This document shows, one piece after another, positions 10,798 through 24,009 of a stretch of 64,000 bases of DNA. A model generated the notes under the pieces. That model ran no database searches, had not been told where the DNA came from, and saw only the letters and a list, made by a program, of their open reading frames with translations. The stretch lies in the NCBI RefSeq assembly GCF_963576545.1, contig NC_083651.1, forward strand, positions 25,175,748 to 25,239,747, read 5' to 3'. Source of the DNA: Limanda limanda (lineage: Eukaryota > Chordata > Actinopteri > Pleuronectiformes > Pleuronectidae). The number at the start of each line of letters is the position of its first letter. Within the stretch, counting starts at the first letter, position 1. The translations under genes and the position numbers were made by a program.

Positions 10798-13398
10798 GCA
10801 GAATTCAAAACCATCAGGAAGGTGGGTGATATGGGAGTGGAAACAGGACAAGTGGAAGACTGCCAGGGCAGCAATTATGACGATCAAACAATTGTGAAGA
10901 TATAAAGCAATTATGGAGATAAAAAAGATGACCAATTAAAAAAGTTAGTGTTAGGGTTAGCATAACCCTTACTTAGACCTGGGGCTTCTAGGAAAAAAGC
11001 AAATACAAATGCCTGCATAGCACACTGTGCTAAGAACCAAGGATATTAGAACTTGACTGTTACAAGACTCAGTCTTCAATAACTGTAACCCCTTTGTCAA
11101 ACCTTTTTTAGTCTCATTCAGAAAAACCGCTGTCACATAAATCTGTTTAAGGTCAAAGAATACACCGTATGTGCAGCATATGTTATTAGTATTGGCTGAA
11201 TGGATGTTATTCTAACTCTTCTCATTGGCAACACAATGGCCAGTTAATTACAAGATGAATTCAAACAGGCAACATCAGATAATTTATGAGCCTGTTTCCG
11301 ATGTTTAATACACTTTTCTGAGATAAGATGTAAGGGGAGATATTGCTTACACTTTGGCACTTTGATGTCTCATTTGAACAGGCTGAGAACTGCTTGCGTT
11401 GCTTTCCCTGAGGGCGCGTCACTGCTGTGAGACAGTGACGGACTATTTTATTCATCCAAACAGTTCACAGTTACTGCCTTTGAAGATTAAATTAAAGAGT
11501 AGCAAGCCTCAAGTTTAACATGTTTTAACCAGGTTTAATTGTCCACATTATATTGTGGATATTTTGTTTAATAGTTTGTCCTCGTTTAACATTGCAAATG
11601 ACCTTGACTTTACCACCATTTAGTTTTTTATAAATCATTAATTTGAATATGAATAGCCATTCTTCTGATTATCATTTCATGCCCTGGTCCACTCAGTTAT
11701 TTAATGCTATTGGTTTTAATAGTTGCCTCAGTCTAACTAGTCTAAAAGAGTGCAGATGGCATCATATGTCAGAAATGTTCAGTTGTTTAAGCAATGACTT
11801 GATAAACATATATTCCTGGAATGTGGCAACAGACACTCAACTTCTAAAACTGCAAATATACATTGCAATAATTTCATCACTGGGCTATAGGCGCAACCCC
11901 AATTGTTTATGTTATAGAATTAAAGAGGCATTACCTATGCAACTTTTTTATAGATATTTTTTTGGGCATGAACCTCTTAAAGTAGCCTTTTTCCAACCTG
12001 CCAACAACCAATACAACTCAATTGCCACGAAAGACACATAAAAAAGACATTTAAGAAGTGCTTGTGCTGCTCATTGGCCAGCTGCATCAGCAGCACCAGG
12101 TGCTCTGGGCAGGTGAAACTACCTGAATATGAAGTAGGCCGGAGCTAAAAGAGGAGCATGCATGATCAGCAAAAACCTTCAATAGAAAAAACAAGAGCAA
12201 AAAGGGCCAAACACACAAAGTCTCCCCTCATCTTTACTTGCTATTCACATCTCAGTGCTTCTTCACATTTGCTCCAGACTTCACGCAAGTTTGATTGACA
12301 CATCTCTGACTCATCTGCATCACGTGACAATCACAGCTTTCAGATGGCTTCATTATTGGCTTTCAGAATGAGCTTTCCCTCTTCCACAGGGCAGCAGAAC
12401 GAAAGCAGATGAGACGTGGTTTCCTACCACTGGAATAGGCTGGCAGGTGGGATTATGAAGGGCGGACAGTTCTCCCCGAAATGTCTTTGTAGAGCAATTT
12501 TCTGTTCTCTAAATTTTTACCCTTACACCTGCTCGCATCATGCCTGTTAATTAGGGAGTTGTGTGTTGGGTGTGATTGTTTGTGAGAGGGCAGAGTATTT
12601 CAGATATCAGTTGTTTGATAACAGATACTGGAAAAAAACAATTTGTGATGCTTCGGAAAAATGACATGATAAAAAGAAGTTTGTGAGGAGAAATTAAAAA
12701 GGAACACAACCTGTGTGGATTTGGGGTGGGGGTTTGTAAATCGCAGTGGAGCCAAAAGTGCAGGTAGGGTGGGGCTAAAGCGTGTGTGTGTAAGCAGGTG
12801 ATCTCATAACTGCACCCGCTTGCATCCAAGAGGGAAGCCTCGCCCTCACACCAGGAATGCTGGGAATTCTGTCTCTGTCTCCAACCTCTGAAATAAAACA
12901 TTAAGCGCTATGCACACACCCCAGAATATGAGTTAATGTGATTGTGCTGGCTTGAGTCCAATGTTACAGAGGTAAAAAGGACAATTTGCTGTAAGACCTC
13001 CTCCTACACAACTCCACACACACATACACATGTTGACACACACACGGCCAAGGCACTCTACTTTGACACATTCAGTTTTTCAGGGGCATGAATATACATT
13101 TCATTGCAACATGAATAACTAGGGTGAGTCGAGTGGCACAGTGATGAAGCCTAGTGGCTACTGTCTGCCTCCCCTTTAGTTAAACAGCATTAAGCATAAC
13201 TTATGCGAGTGCCAATCACTCCAAATGAAAAGTGCAAATTAAACTCTCACGCTCAAATGCATAATTAGACCTCTGACTTGGCAGTGAAGCATAAACGATA
13301 GAGGGTGGAGAGATGAGTGGCCTTGCAGTTTTTCCCCCCTAGTAGAGGTAGGTATACACGTTTATTAAACTGTGAAAGTGTCACAGTCTCTCTCTCTT

Positions 13399-13443
13399 TA
13401 TGTATATATTTACATATATATATGTACATACACATATATATAT
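13399..13443. repeat. TA/TACA-type simple repeat
   Basis: A run of TATATA and TACATA units. It also produces the isoleucine/tyrosine-rich translations over this interval, which are therefore not real proteins. Confidence 0.8.
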
Positions 13444-13756
13444 TCTCGGGCAACTGAGGGGGAACAGTTTCTTAGTCCTGTAGACACTTTCATAATTCAA
13501 ATTGTACATTTCGAAAGTTTGACTTACCCATTCACTACAGATATAACTACTGCATTTTTAATAGAATGACCTTCGGTAGCCAACAGTTAGCTCAGCTAGC
13601 ATACTTCTCGTTGTTTCGTTTCTATGCTGAAATGATACAATGATAGAGGTTATAAATGTATTAACATTCTTTGCATTCTTCACAATCACTGGACAATTGT
13701 TCCAATAAAAGCTGCCATGTGAAAAGCAGCTGATGTTTCTCAGAATACACAATGCA

Positions 13757-13781
13757 TAATAAATAATAATAATAATAATAG
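13757..13781. repeat. (AAT)n microsatellite
   Basis: About eight AAT/ATA units in a row. Confidence 0.85.
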
Positions 13782-14319
13782 AGCTCATGCATTACCGTCC
13801 TGCTGCAACCGATAGATCAGTGGGTGCATTAATACTGACTGCTGAAGTAAGATGAAAACAGAGATGAATAGATAAACTATGCTACACACACATTTTGCAA
13901 ACCACTGCACAAATAGAAACATTTATTTCAATAAACACCACAAAAAGTTGTGGATATAACAACCAGACCTTGACTTGAGTTATGATCATAACTGTTTTCA
14001 TATTTGTTTTCCTCCCTTGCAATGTTCCCAAAGACTCTCTGTCTCAACCTCCCTGCTGAGGTTTAGACTTTGGAAAGTCTCGAAAAGCCATAAGATTAAA
14101 TCACTTTTATTACATTCAATTTCTGCAAGGAGCCAACAGGAAGTCAGCTGGCTTGGACAGTTGCGCATATGTTCACAACTGGTTTGGCTGGAGAAGAACT
14201 CTAGTGTGCAGGCTCTGTGGGCCCAAAAACGCTGAAGCATGAAGAGGCAAGCAGCAAATGCATTCAGTCAGCAATTTTCCTAAGAATAAATGTGGTATCC
14301 AATTTTCTGTCATAATACA

Positions 14320-14460
14320 CCCATGGGTACAACACACCAAAATATTAGGATTTATGGAATGAAATTCATGTACTGTATCATCCTAAATTTCATGGCAAGT
14401 AGTTCTTGAGATATTGCCACAATAGAAAATCATTGAAATGCTATTATGCATGTAATTTGA
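14320..14460. repeat. fragment of old dispersed repeat
   Basis: The phrase CATCCTAAATTTCATGGCAA followed by TTCTTGAGATATTGCC resembles a common fish repeat with the signature 'ATTTCATGGCAAT...TTGAGATAT'. A related signature, CTTGAGATATCG, occurs at about 15067 in the element ending at 15175. Confidence 0.4.
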
Positions 14461-14989
14461 TATAATTTACAGACGCAATTCTAATTTTAAAGACAAACCC
14501 ACACTGTCTCTGCTTAACACTGACAATATTACTTTGTATATTTCTGCAGCAGAGTGAAACTGTGAATAGCCCACTGCTGCCTTGGAAACAAAGGCTCTTG
14601 AGAGAATGAGGAGCTGATTAGAGAGAGGGAGCTTGTCTCAAATCAAACACAGTGTCTTGTCTGCTACAGAGAGTTCTCTGCCCTGACTGGGAGGATGTGA
14701 GGGCTCGTGTCCCTATTTGCAACTGTTGCAATAATCCAAAGCCAGTTTAAATGTAGACGTTTTTGAGAAAGGATTCTAAGCTCAGTAGGTCCTACACCAT
14801 TGTTTTAACTGGTTTACAACATTTGACTGAAATACCAATGTCAAATTCGTATTGTATGAATTTTCTTTTGATTGGCATATTTAAAGGAAGTGTTGTCACC
14901 TAAAAACTGCACTGCGTTACCGCACTGCGGTTGTCTGACTCGGTCAGTTTTTGTGTACATATTTCTACATACTTTTGTCATATAACTGT

Positions 14990-15175
14990 CAATGTAACCT
15001 TAATCTTTGATAGCTTAAACACAGTAACATGAAGTCATTGTGACCTTTAATTTCGTCAAGGCATTCTTGAGATATCGTGTTCACAGGAATGGGAGGTACG
15101 GATGGACGTACAGACGAACAAACCAAACACATATAATGCCTCTGGCCACTGGCGGTCGCCGGTGTGGAGGCTTTT
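14990..15175 (+). repeat. dispersed repeat ending in GC-rich hairpin
   Basis: The sequence TTCTTGAGATATCGTGTTCA, then a GGATGGACGTACAGACGAAC segment and finally ATAATGCCTCTGGCCACTGG match the general form of a very common teleost repeat. The last part, 15138-15171, folds on itself: GCCTC pairs with GAGGC and CACTGGCG pairs with CGCCGGTG. I recall this family as abundant in fish but cannot assign its class. Confidence 0.6.
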
Positions 15176-15456
15176 AAATGTTCTGCTCATAACCAATGCA
15201 CCACAAATAAATCATTTCCGTTCCTCAACATATAATCCACTGTATATGTGCATTCTTTTGTGGATCTTCTAAAGTAGCGAATGAAAGTTGCTAAATAATA
15301 GCCAGTGGTGAAAAAATGAATTATGTATGACTCATGTATGAACACTTTAATGGTGGATCATATATGCACTGTGAAGTGCTATCAATTAATAGCATTGTAT
15401 CATGTCAAATGAGTATATCTGGCCTCCAGCCTGGAAATACCTATAACGCCTATAAT

Positions 15457-15519
15457 ACCCTTTGATTTATGAATGTGGGCTATACAAATAAAATTTGATT
15501 GATTGATTGATTGATTGAT
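15457..15519 (+). repeat. LINE 3'-end copy C (tail only)
   Basis: The last ~63 bases of the 1.3-3.5 kb LINE family: TTTATGAATGTGGGCTATAC, then ACAAATAAAATTTGATTGAT and more TTGA units. It is a very short 5'-truncated insertion. Confidence 0.85.
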
Positions 15520-18500
15520 ACAGAAGTAATTCATGTACACAAACAAAATTTTTTCTGCAATAAAAGAAAATTACATTAAATATTACACTAACATAGCCTT
15601 TTGTCCGTTTACCTCTAGATATTTAAGGTGAACACAACTGGCGCATAGTGCTGACATGCATCTGTCCAGTGCAGTATTGCAGAATGTTGCTTTTTAAAAA
15701 AAAAATGGTCAACCAACGTTCTACAGATTTTTTGTCGCTGTTGCTGTCGTTGAAGTTGTAGAAAAGCCAGACTGTTGCCACCGGTGACGTGTTCCTTTAT
15801 TACACACAAACACAAGTCTTATTCTGTTGTGCTTGGGGCCACACAAGGGACATCAGAAAGAACTGGGAGATGAACGTTGTTGGTAGTGACCTTTACATTA
15901 CATTTATTGACAATAGGGTAAATTTAGAATAGCCTTAGTAATTGTGGTTCGATGACGAGGGATATCTCAAACGTAATAATTGAATGTAAACCCACACAGT
16001 GGTGATTACCTTCCCTTTCAGGGTTAAAACCTCCTGCACAGGAAACACACACTGGCAGTTTTTGAGATATGATGAGATTAAGATTCATCCTGTTAAAAAA
16101 GTGAATGCCACAGGTACAGCCATTAGTTTCTACATTAAAACGTGAACACATAGATCCTACTACACACATTTGGTTTGCTCTGGGAAATGCAAACCTAATA
16201 CACATTAATACACACACACACACATGCCGGCTTGACTTTATTTTGGCATGCTGCTCAGCGGTGAGTGGTGCAAGGGTTTAGAGGGATTGGACGCCGTTGA
16301 CTTTGCCGTGAACCTGCAGAGCCTCCGCACTTTCACAGCTGCCTCACTCATCATTTGTGGAGGGCCTCCAATCACTGTGGAAAATCAGGGCTAGGAAGGG
16401 CAGAAGATATATCACTCCTCTCCTCCTACCCCATTTCTCTCCTTCCCTCCCTCCACCTCCTGTTATACTGCACTCTCCAAATGTGAGGGGGTTTTATTAC
16501 CTCTCATTCAAGGCAGCTGTCATAACTCACATTTCTTTGAGTTTATCTAATATTCCAATTATACAGCTGCATATTTGACGACCGCTATTTTTAAGAGCAC
16601 TTCTCAAGGGCACAGTTGCAGCTCAGGCATTTATTAGCAAGCAGACTATCTCAGGTTGGCTGGCTGTGGCGTCTGCCTCCTCAACAATGGAAAAAGTAAA
16701 ATCATTTCCACCTGAGTTATTTCAACCATTTTACCCACAGCCAACAAATTTTATTGTTAAAAAATATATATTTTGACATTGCTCCTAACCATTAACAGGT
16801 CTGCAGGGAATTTTTTTTAAATCATGGACTAAATCATATGAGGATGCAGAATTACTCCTTTGTTTCATGTTTTGCCTTCTCATTCACAGAGTTGAAAATA
16901 CTCAACGTATTCATACAAAAATAAAGATACATAAAATATCAACCCATTTGTCAGTAAAACAATATCTAACAATATTAAAACTGATTTAACATGGCCGTTG
17001 AGTATAAAATACATGTACAGCTTCCTCCTCTGGTGGGCAAATGGAACATCCCCCCTGAGACAATACCAAGACACCAAATGTACAGAGGCTTAAAGTTGGC
17101 TGGAATAAACCACACCATAACACAGCTGTTTGTAGGACACATTTTGATGAGGTAATGTATCGTAATTCTCATTCTTATCTCATCCATCTTAGAAACATGG
17201 AGTTGGTGCGGACTCGGGAGCGCTGGTCTGTACAGGTCAGCCTATAGTCTAGCCTATAGCCCGGCTCACTTCCTCTGCTTCTGTTTCCTCTTCCGCCTAA
17301 ACGTAGGCATTTCCAGGCTGACAGCCATCATTATTTTCTTTGACCTTGTGGGTAATCTGTCTTGACCACAGACATTGATAATGTTCAAATAAAAAGCCAA
17401 TTTTCTCCCAGATTGTGTCATTTACTTTTGTAGGTCATAAAGAGGCAGCAATATAAAAATAAATCAGTTTCATTACCAGTTAAAACTCAGTGTAGGGGCT
17501 TTAAGAAAGTTCCTTTGAAAAACTGTCAAAAAAAAGAAGGAAAGGAGTTATCTGATCTGGATCAGCACATCATTGGAAACACAGCACTGCAGGTGAACCC
17601 TGAGCAGCTGTTGATACCCAACCCCAGCTTGACAGAACCCGTTGGGACCGGACATTTCAGACTGGGTTCAGAATTTTTTTTTCTCAATAATATCCAGGTT
17701 GAGATCAGTCTCATTGACTATCCTGGTGTCTATAATGCGGGAAAGCATACAATAACCACCTGTGCTGTGCTGAAATGTCTTCCAAAGAATTTTTGGTGAA
17801 TGTTAGAGACAAACTTAGAGAATTATCACTTAATGATGTATTACAGTGAAGCATTTTAGCATGTTTCAGCTCATCATTTTGGTTTGGTGGCCAACACTCT
17901 CTCACAGCTCATATCAACCTTCTTTCATCAGCAGCATGCACCTGTTTTCAGTTCACTACTGCACTACATCCCACTGTACACTGACTTCACAACACCAATC
18001 AGACAGTTGAAGCAATTATGCAACAACTGTATTTACTTGACCCTCCCAACTTCAAAATCACAATATCAGTACAATGACTTGTAATGAAGAGAATGGTGCC
18101 TCTTTAATTCCCAAATCATAGGCTCTGCCTGTTCTCACATTACAAAAATTTGGTGGGCAGGTACATTTGATCAGTAGAAGGCATAAATGGTCAGTAAATC
18201 CTGCACAGACAGCACAACAATAAAGTCAGACAGTCGATCAGTTCAAAAGACAAACAAGTCATTAATAACTAAAGTTTGTCTCTTATATTCTCCATAGAAA
18301 CTGTAAAACTGTCATGAATTTCAGACATTTGAGTCTGTTACTGTGACAGCACATTCTGGAGGCTCTCCTGTAAACTAGGGATAATGAGGATTATGCACAG
18401 TTCAGCTGCGTTTAAGTTAAAGATGGTCCTATGCAATCAAAGTTCTGGTGGATCGACTGCTTTTGTACATAATTTGCCAAACTGCTTGGACTATCTCAAA

Positions 18501-18919
18501 TCAAGAGTTCATCACGATTTTTGGCTGCAGGGGGCACTTTTGCTCAGCAAACAATACTTTGTATTGCTATGTAACTTACAATGAGTAAGTCGGTGATTAG
18601 CTTCGGCACATAGCGTGAACATTATGGAGCTAAAGTGCCGAACAAATGAGTTGTTTTAGTATTGGTTTCTAACTAATGATCGTTGCGTTAAGTGCGATGG
18701 TCTGGGGCGTAAATTTTAAAGTTGGGTATGATGAAAATAACAGCTTTTCCCACGAATACAATAAGTGGTATGTATTTATGTAAGTCTTTTCTTTCTCAGA
18801 TACTCAACAGTATATATATATATATATGTATTGTGTAGTATATATTATATCATACCAATATATCTGTAGATTGTATTATACTTTGTCATAATCTAAATAT
18901 TACAGCCTAAATGTTGGAT
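15520..18919. other. unannotated DNA with weak conserved-block candidate
   Basis: No gene is supported. About 16250-16600 has balanced composition and few simple repeats, and is a weak conserved non-coding candidate. The frame at 17515-17799 (94 codons) resembles no family I know. A short TA run lies at 18810-18829. Confidence 0.45.
18810..18829. repeat. (TA)n microsatellite
   Basis: Ten TA units. Confidence 0.9.
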
Positions 18920-18923
18920 TTAA

Positions 18924-19164
18924 AGGGATAGCTCATAGAAAAACTAAAATTCACTCATAGACTCAGCACTCTGCCGATGGAGAGGTGGGTGGAAGACACC
19001 ATAGGAGCAGTATGGAGGCATGTTGTGTTTCTTTTCTGTTGTTTTTTTACATTTGAGGGAGTTAAACACCAAAAGTGTTTTGTGGACTCAAACACTTCTC
19101 CCACCCATCCATTGGCATAGTGAGTAGATAATGAGGGAATTCTCATTTTTTGGTGAACCATCCC
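18924..19164. mobile_element. TTAA-flanked foldback DNA transposon (MITE)
   Basis: A 241-bp element whose two ends are long imperfect inverted repeats of about 70-75 bases. The left end reads AGGGATAGCTCATAGAAAAA and later GCCGATGGAGAGGTGGGTGG. The right end read in reverse gives GGGATGGTTCACCAAAAAAT and later GCCAATGGATGGGTGGGAG. Both ends are bordered by TTAA (18920-18923 and 19165-19168), consistent with a TTAA target duplication as made by piggyBac-type or Kolobok-type transposases. It has no coding capacity. The family resembles a widely dispersed fish repeat; class assignment is inferred only from TTAA. Confidence 0.8.
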
Positions 19165-19168
19165 TTAA

Positions 19169-22100
19169 ACACTCAACAGGTATTTGACTTTAAATGTACA
19201 GACCACCACTAAATACACCCCACTTTTTAGAAACGTTTTACAGCTAAATAAACACTTTACACTGGCGCCCCTTACAATGGAGGGTGTCGCAAAGCAGCTT
19301 CTGCAGAGACAACATGTCCTCTCCTCTGCATCCCACACAAAGACAGTCACAAAAAACGATTTAGTTTTTCTCTAAAAGGCTCATTTTGTGTGTTCTCAAA
19401 AATGTTTTCCTCAAAACGACTGCCTGAATGCCAGAGCGATACTGAGCTGGTCAGGGCTCCTCTTGAGCTCAGCCAAGATAAGATCAGTTTCCATCATTAG
19501 ACAGCCCATCAAATCATTTCACTAAGTAAGATTTTTGGCGAGTTAATATTAAATTCCTTTTCTTAAGATATATGATAAAACATTGCCGAAAGAAGCACCT
19601 GTGGTAGATGCAACAATACCAGCAGAAGTTTTACTTTTTTTTTCAACCCCTTTGTCTGTCAATGATACTTTTATTTGCGGTAGTATTTGTATTAACTATT
19701 GTTCCAGTTCATTGACTGGAGAGACACTGGACTACTTGGAGACTCCTTGCTTGCCTTTTACGTCTATTTCTGTCTATTGCAAGTAGCAGCTTTCATCTCT
19801 GTCTCTACCCAGATGTTGGCTCTAGGCTCCCTGTCTGCAGTCGAGAGCTGTACTGAGGTTGAAGAGTGGAGAAGTGATGAGACACAGTCTGGTGGAAGTT
19901 AGAGAGCAGACTCACACACGGTGTTTCAGCCACAGACAGTCACAGGATCCTCTCTGGGTTTTGGGTTAAAGTGGGACGTAGCAGGTGGGGGAAGCCTTAG
20001 ATCAGGTCAAGCAGGGAGAAGTGACTCACAGCTGAATGACTGATTTACCTTACAGTGCTGGTAGCTTCATGCACACGTGCTCCTCTTCTGTAGCTAGAAA
20101 GATAAGTACCACAACCACAATCAACATATGCATAGTGCTGGGTTCATCCACAGGGAGAGATGCTATATGTTGGTAGCCTGGCTATTAAGATTATTCTCAG
20201 CAATAAAAATTAAGCAATTCTGCTCCTCTTGCTATAGTGTAAAGCTTATGCGGTACTGATGGATAAGATGGTTAAGCGCAACACTTCTACATTCTACAAC
20301 CGTGATGTTAAAGACCAGCGCCTATTGTTATTTGTGTGTTTGTGCGCCTAATTCTCTCAGTACGTCATTTGAAAACGCAATCACAGCAGTGATACTCCTA
20401 ATACATATAATGCATGGGCATATTATGAAATTTAATCATGTGGGAGGAAACATGGAGGGAATTGTAACTCCGGGAAACAGCAGGGAGAGCAACAGGAAAC
20501 TCAAAATCATCAAGTGATGAAAACAGATAGATGGATGTGTGTTGTGTGTGTGGGCGGGACATGGGGGGACGTTACTTATTGATTTGTTGAGTGAGTATCT
20601 CGATGGCATTAGCTGAAAGGAACTCCAGGTGCAGATGGTGATGATGGAAATCAAAACTTTAAGTAAAACCTATTATGTTCTGTTGATTTGTATCCAAATT
20701 AAGGCTTGCTCTGTATGTTTCTTATTGTTCAGCAAACATTGTTTTAATACGCTCCGAAAATTATATAAAATATAATATTTTCGTATAAGAAATTGTTTTT
20801 CATGCAACGCTTACCATATTAATTAAGTTTCATAAGCAGGGGAACTGAACTGTTAAATGGTTTATGGACTAGTAAAAACTAAAATCACCCACATGGTTTA
20901 CCAGGTTTTTTGTCTGAAATTGGAATGATGGAGTGGCCATCATGCCTTACAGCACCCACCATATGTAAAGACAACTGAATGAACTGTATTTCCTGGACTG
21001 TCTGGCATTGATACATGACTCATGACTCACAAGTTACTGACTCTCAAACTCTCTGAAAAGGCGTTGCTCATTTGATGCCTGAAATCCCAGTAGACACTGA
21101 ATAGAAGCATGATCTATTTCAATTCATAATGACACCCAGTGCGCAATTTTTTTCAATTGTGGTTTTGCCCAGATCAGTGAAATTCAAGCTCCTCCATTCA
21201 TTCCCAGAGAACAAGCAATACAAAACAAGCTGATTTACAGCAACAGCAGAGGCTCTGGAAGCAACAGGGTGCGTTACAGAGAAGGAAGAAAAGACAGAGA
21301 AAATGGGATTTATTTTTACATGTGCTTGTGGCCAAAGAAAATGGGCACCCATTTCCATTTCAGATTCTTTCACTCTGGACTACAGGCAGCATGACTTGCT
21401 GACCTTCTCTGGTAGCCACTGGCTGCAGGCAGACAAGATATTCTAGTAGATTGGTGAGAAGCATGTCTGGTATAGAGAAGCCGTTTCTTTGCTTCTCTCA
21501 TTTACTTTCATACTTACAATATGACTTATAAGCCACTCCGACCACAGGGCCAATTTCAGGAGCAATTTCCTGGCCGGCCAAAAGCAGCTGTGCACAGAAC
21601 CTGGAGCCGAGCGGTGTAATATAAAAGCAAATGGAGCAAGGCTTGAACTCTTGTCCATTTAGGCTCACATATGGTCGCATTTCATGTGAAAATGAGAATA
21701 TGGAACACCACAGATTTTTCAGAGAAAACTATTCTACACACAGGTATGGCTGCCATTGAGCCAAAGTGCAGTCTTTTGTTAACCCATCACCTTCAACTTC
21801 AAAAGTTAGGCTATTTAAAAACCATAAAGTCCCAGAACACTCACTAGAGTTTGTTGTATCTGGCACATGTGCATTTATTTTGCACGACTGGGCTGGATCC
21901 TTTTCCTATCCTTATGGTCAGTGTCTGTGGTAAAATCATGCAAATGATATGCAGGGGCGGTTCACTTAACATATTTGGTACAAACTGTTTCATCTCACTT
22001 TTAATTTGCTCTGACACATCCGCCAGTTGAGGTATTTTGTCATCAAAGTCAGGTCTCGTGACAGGGGCTGGTCTTGGATGCTGCTGGCGTGCCCAGGGGT

Positions 22101-23027
22101 TGTTTAGCTGACCTACTAATCAGCCAGCTCTTCCATAAATAGAAATCAGTCATTCTCTGTCTGCAGTTTGGAAAAGAGGAGGAATGTCCTATCTCTGCAT
22201 ATCAAAAGAAAGAAAAGTAACAAATATCCCTGTGATCAAAAAATGCAGCTCGACACAACATCTCATATGTCAAATCACTCCAAATTACTATAATAATAAT
22301 AATAATAATTATAATAATATACAGCTGCATTGTGTATATCATCGGAAAATCACAAACAACAATGACGGGCATCTGAATCCAAAGCATCTACATACACACA
22401 ATGCAATATGGCTTCAATGTTGCCTCATGGCCTTACTCCTGCTTGTATGACTCTTGGAAATGATTTACTTACCTCAGTTTTTTTCTTAGCGAATGAGTGT
22501 GGAGACGTCAATAAGGTTTACTGAAGAGGAAATGAAGTCAGTGAATTTAAAACTTAGATCCAGTCAACAACTGTTCAGAAATGGAGACAAGTTATTGATG
22601 GATGTTCTTTATAGTTCAGTTGTTATCGCCATGGCTGAATTAACACATGCAACCCATAACCACAAGGCCTTGGTGCGCTATGTAGACTATGTATCATTAT
22701 TAAATGCATGTCTATAGTATAAGCACTATATAAACTTTGATGCTGAATTTGCAATTATTATAATAAAGAATTCAAATAATAATTAGCCTTTTTTAAAAAG
22801 AAAAGAAACCAGATCCTAGTTAAATAAACTTGTTTCATTTCAGTTGAACATAACATTTGTAATCATAACTCACATTGCACTGAGCGTCTAGGGCTTTGCA
22901 ATGTAATCCAACCTCCCAGGAGTTGGGGACCTGTAAGTGAGTTGTTGTTATTGCCATACACACTTGTACCATGAGTTAAAGAAAAAACATAAATTTCATT
23001 AATTTATCAAGTGGTAAAATAGCCTGT
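19169..23027. other. unannotated DNA
   Basis: I see no supported gene or named repeat apart from the ATA run at 22290-22320. Reading frames of 60-90 codons scattered here lack recognisable motifs or consistent context. Confidence 0.5.
22290..22320. repeat. (AAT)n microsatellite
   Basis: An ATA/TAA run of about ten units with one interruption. It explains the asparagine-rich and isoleucine-rich translations across it. Confidence 0.85.
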
Positions 23028-23236
23028 CTCTATATAGTACTTTTATATTTTGATGACCGCTGCTTCTCACACATTCAGACACATACTCTTACAGTGCATT
23101 ACTCAAACAGCTGTTAGGCTCAATTTGAAGTCCTTGCCCAAAGACACTTCGGCACGAGGAATACGATAGACTGGGATCTAACCGCTGACCTTCTGGGGAG
23201 TGAACAACCTGTTTTACCTCCTGAGCCACAGCCATC
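23028..23236 (-). mobile_element. tRNA-derived SINE (diverged)
   Basis: Read on the minus strand, the 5' head contains GATGGCTGTGGCTCAGGAGG and a degraded B-box-like segment, then CCGAAGTGTCTTTGGGCAAG, and the 3' end carries a diverged GACCACTCAAAGCGC-like tail. The layout matches the better-preserved copy at 26318-26581. No RNA polymerase III product can be inferred from such a degraded copy. Confidence 0.7.
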
Positions 23237-23720
23237 TTCTAGTTGTAAGTCTAGTCAGAGTGGGTTCTAACAACACATGCTGGAAGGTGTTATAATGAAG
23301 AAGTGAAAAGCTTGTGTTAGTGTGATGAGACAGTATACCGTGGGGACCACTGAGAAGTTTTCGTCTCCTCCTCGCTGTTTCATTTTGAGGGAACACTACT
23401 CAGGTTCAGACGTGCTTGAATCAGCATGTTCAAGCTACCCATAAGCCACTGCACTGACCTACACTTTCTTTTTTTGAGCAGCACAGTTTGTGACTTCCCC
23501 TCAGGACACCTCTTACATCCGGGTAACAGCTCAGGCAGTAGAAGCAAACTCAACTGTATGCTTCTACTGCTGAGAACGTGCAGATCAACAAACCCATAAA
23601 AAAATCTGCTCACTCGTCTCAGCTGATACCAGCTCGTAGTCGCTTTAAATACAAGCTTAAAGTTTCTGGCAATTGCAATTTAATTTGAATAACAAATAGA
23701 TTGAATCACATTTACATGAA

Positions 23721-23752
23721 GATAGATATATAGATATATAGATAGATAGCTT
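23721..23752. repeat. short GATA-type repeat
   Basis: Interspersed GATA and TATA units (AGATAGATATATAGATATAT...). Confidence 0.75.
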
Positions 23753-23980
23753 TAGAAAATAATTGAATAAAGCTTGCACTATCAAAAGACACACTCACAT
23801 AGAAATCAGGAAAGGCTTGTGAGAGCATACATTTTTTAAATTAGCTTTTTCTGTGCTCTGACATTTACTCACTCTTTATCCTGTGGAGATTAATCCTGAG
23901 ACTTTGGAGAGGCTCTCAGCTGCAGGTTGATTAAGTTACACTTCTTTTAGTGTCAGATAGTATTAGTTATTGTATTCATA

Positions 23981-24007
23981 AGGTATTAGGTGAAACACCT
24001 AATACCT
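23981..24007. other. perfect 12-bp hairpin
   Basis: AGGTATTAGGTG, then AAA, then CACCTAATACCT: two exactly complementary 12-base arms around a 3-base loop. No U-run typical of a terminator is involved, and no transcript context is known. It may be the relic of a small inverted-repeat element or a chance structure. Confidence 0.8.
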
Positions 24008-24009
24008 GA

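Larger units (their letters stand above)
10800..14310. other. unannotated DNA with AT microsatellites
   Basis: I see no gene. About 12300-12560 is a mixed-composition, low-repeat block and a weak candidate for a conserved non-coding element. The frame at 11643-12041 (132 codons) is AT-rich with no recognisable domain. Opposed frames at 13975-14240 overlap on both strands; neither resembles a known protein. Confidence 0.45.

Noticed and set aside
13975..14240. Opposed 80- and 86-codon frames
   Set aside because: They overlap on opposite strands, neither resembles a known protein, and neither has promoter or splice context.
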